Below, piece after piece: positions 63,795 to 64,000 of a DNA stretch of 64,000 bases. Under the pieces are notes generated by a model. It searched no databases and was not told where the DNA came from. It saw only the letters and a list, made by a program, of their open reading frames with translations. Source of the DNA: Promethearchaeota archaeon (GTDB lineage: Archaea > Asgardarchaeota > Thorarchaeia > Thorarchaeales > Thorarchaeaceae); assembly GCA_014728035.1 (NCBI GenBank), contig WJMJ01000128.1, positions 16,139 through 80,138 of the forward strand. Direction: 5' to 3'. How positions within the stretch are numbered: the first letter of the stretch is position 1; each line of letters begins with the position of its first letter. Both the position numbers and the translations under genes were made by a program.

Positions 63795-64000
63795 TAGATG
63801 AGAGGGGCCATTATCCCCTAATCATCTACTACTGTTCATTACTAGCTGAACAAACTCGGACCGTTCATTTTTAGTTGGGCAAACTTGGACACCCGAGCGT
63901 TGTCCGTCCAGAAACGGTACTGGAACTGGCTCGGTCCTTTTCAGGGAATGTGTGTCTGGTGACCAGACCTTCATCGTGTATCATCCCACATAACCTCCTA
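63795..64000. other. Gene-free right end with tandem repeats
   Basis: The AGGGG/CCCCT hairpin at 63803-63819 is a possible end of the atpH-atpE transcript. Two 29-base imperfect tandem copies follow (63834-63862 and 63863-63891; 22 of 29 bases agree by eye, beginning GTTCATT). The last ~110 bases are richer in G+C and hold a palindrome GTCTGGT-G-ACCAGAC (63954-63968). No complete gene can be supported. Confidence 0.4.
63834..63891. repeat. Two 29-base imperfect tandem repeats
   Basis: Both copies start GTTCATT, share TAG at position 10-12 and CAAACT near position 18-23, and end in GGAC plus one base. Seven of 29 positions differ. They could be transposase-binding sites at the end of an insertion element, but no transposase is visible. 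Confidence 0.55.

Noticed and set aside
63862..63983. Short minus-strand frame at the right edge starting MIHDEGLVTRH
   Set aside because: About 39 residues of low-complexity translation across repeat-like DNA, with nothing recognisable.

Overview
The window looks like chromosome of an archaeon, most likely an Asgard archaeon; the β-helix arrays and small GTPases suggest something Thorarchaeota-like, but that rank is an inference. Archaeal signs are a geranylgeranyl-reductase-family flavoprotein, A-type ATP synthase subunits (I, H, E), a TrmI-type tRNA methyltransferase, a HerA-like ATPase, PyrF, archaeal-type four-subunit pyruvate:ferredoxin oxidoreductase and TATA-like boxes. Asgard signs are two Ras/Rab-like GTPase domains (one free, one fused behind a β-propeller), a gelsolin-like domain protein and other propeller and coiled-coil proteins with eukaryote-like architecture. 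Base composition is fairly uniform and AT-rich, except for a short GC-rich RNA-like island near 30.9 kb and the last ~110 bases. I saw no rRNA, tRNA, CRISPR array or intact transposase.

Layout. 1-5.5 kb: galT cut by the left edge, a GNAT acetyltransferase, a gelsolin-like protein, an Lrp-type RAM domain, a radical SAM enzyme, a glycerophosphodiesterase and thyX. 5.6-8.7 kb: porCDAB operon on the minus strand, closed by a terminator hairpin. 8.8-14.7 kb: four consecutive secreted, membrane-anchored parallel β-helix proteins. 14.8-23.8 kb: a 914-residue β-propeller protein, an Alba-like and a membrane protein, an SsuABC/TauABC-like importer, and a β-propeller/β-sandwich/Rab-like GTPase fusion. 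23.8-27.5 kb: iorBA and a DHH phosphoesterase. 27.5-30.7 kb: three TrmB-like regulators. 30.8-31.0 kb: a probable structured non-coding RNA. 31-38.8 kb: lipid or envelope genes, a free ThrRS editing domain, a divergent helicase and zinc-ribbon membrane proteins. 38.8-41.7 kb: two regulators, one CARF-HTH (Csa3-like), next to a gene-free tract with strong hairpins. 42.5-45.9 kb: free Rab-like GTPase, α/β hydrolase, phosphohexomutase and a coiled-coil/Pro-Ala/basic-tail protein. 46-49.6 kb: bshB-, bshA- and bshC-like genes. 49.7-57 kb: aminotransferase, pyrF, Nudix, HerA and TrmI. 57-64 kb: a small HTH operon behind a long hairpin, a large helical protein, and divergent A-ATP synthase genes.

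How the genes fit together. Energy and amino-acid metabolism centre on ferredoxin-coupled 2-oxoacid oxidation (Por, Ior) and the A-type ATPase. The strongest candidate for an undescribed system is the bacillithiol-type locus: a LmbE deacetylase divergent from a BshA-like glycosyltransferase, which is followed 14 bases later by a BshC-like ligase carrying an apparent zinc-ribbon insertion. Other strong leads are the propeller-GTPase fusion, the structured RNA at 30.8-31.0 kb and the CARF regulator with its palindrome-bearing leader. All functional assignments rest on motif recognition by eye; no database search or folding was run.
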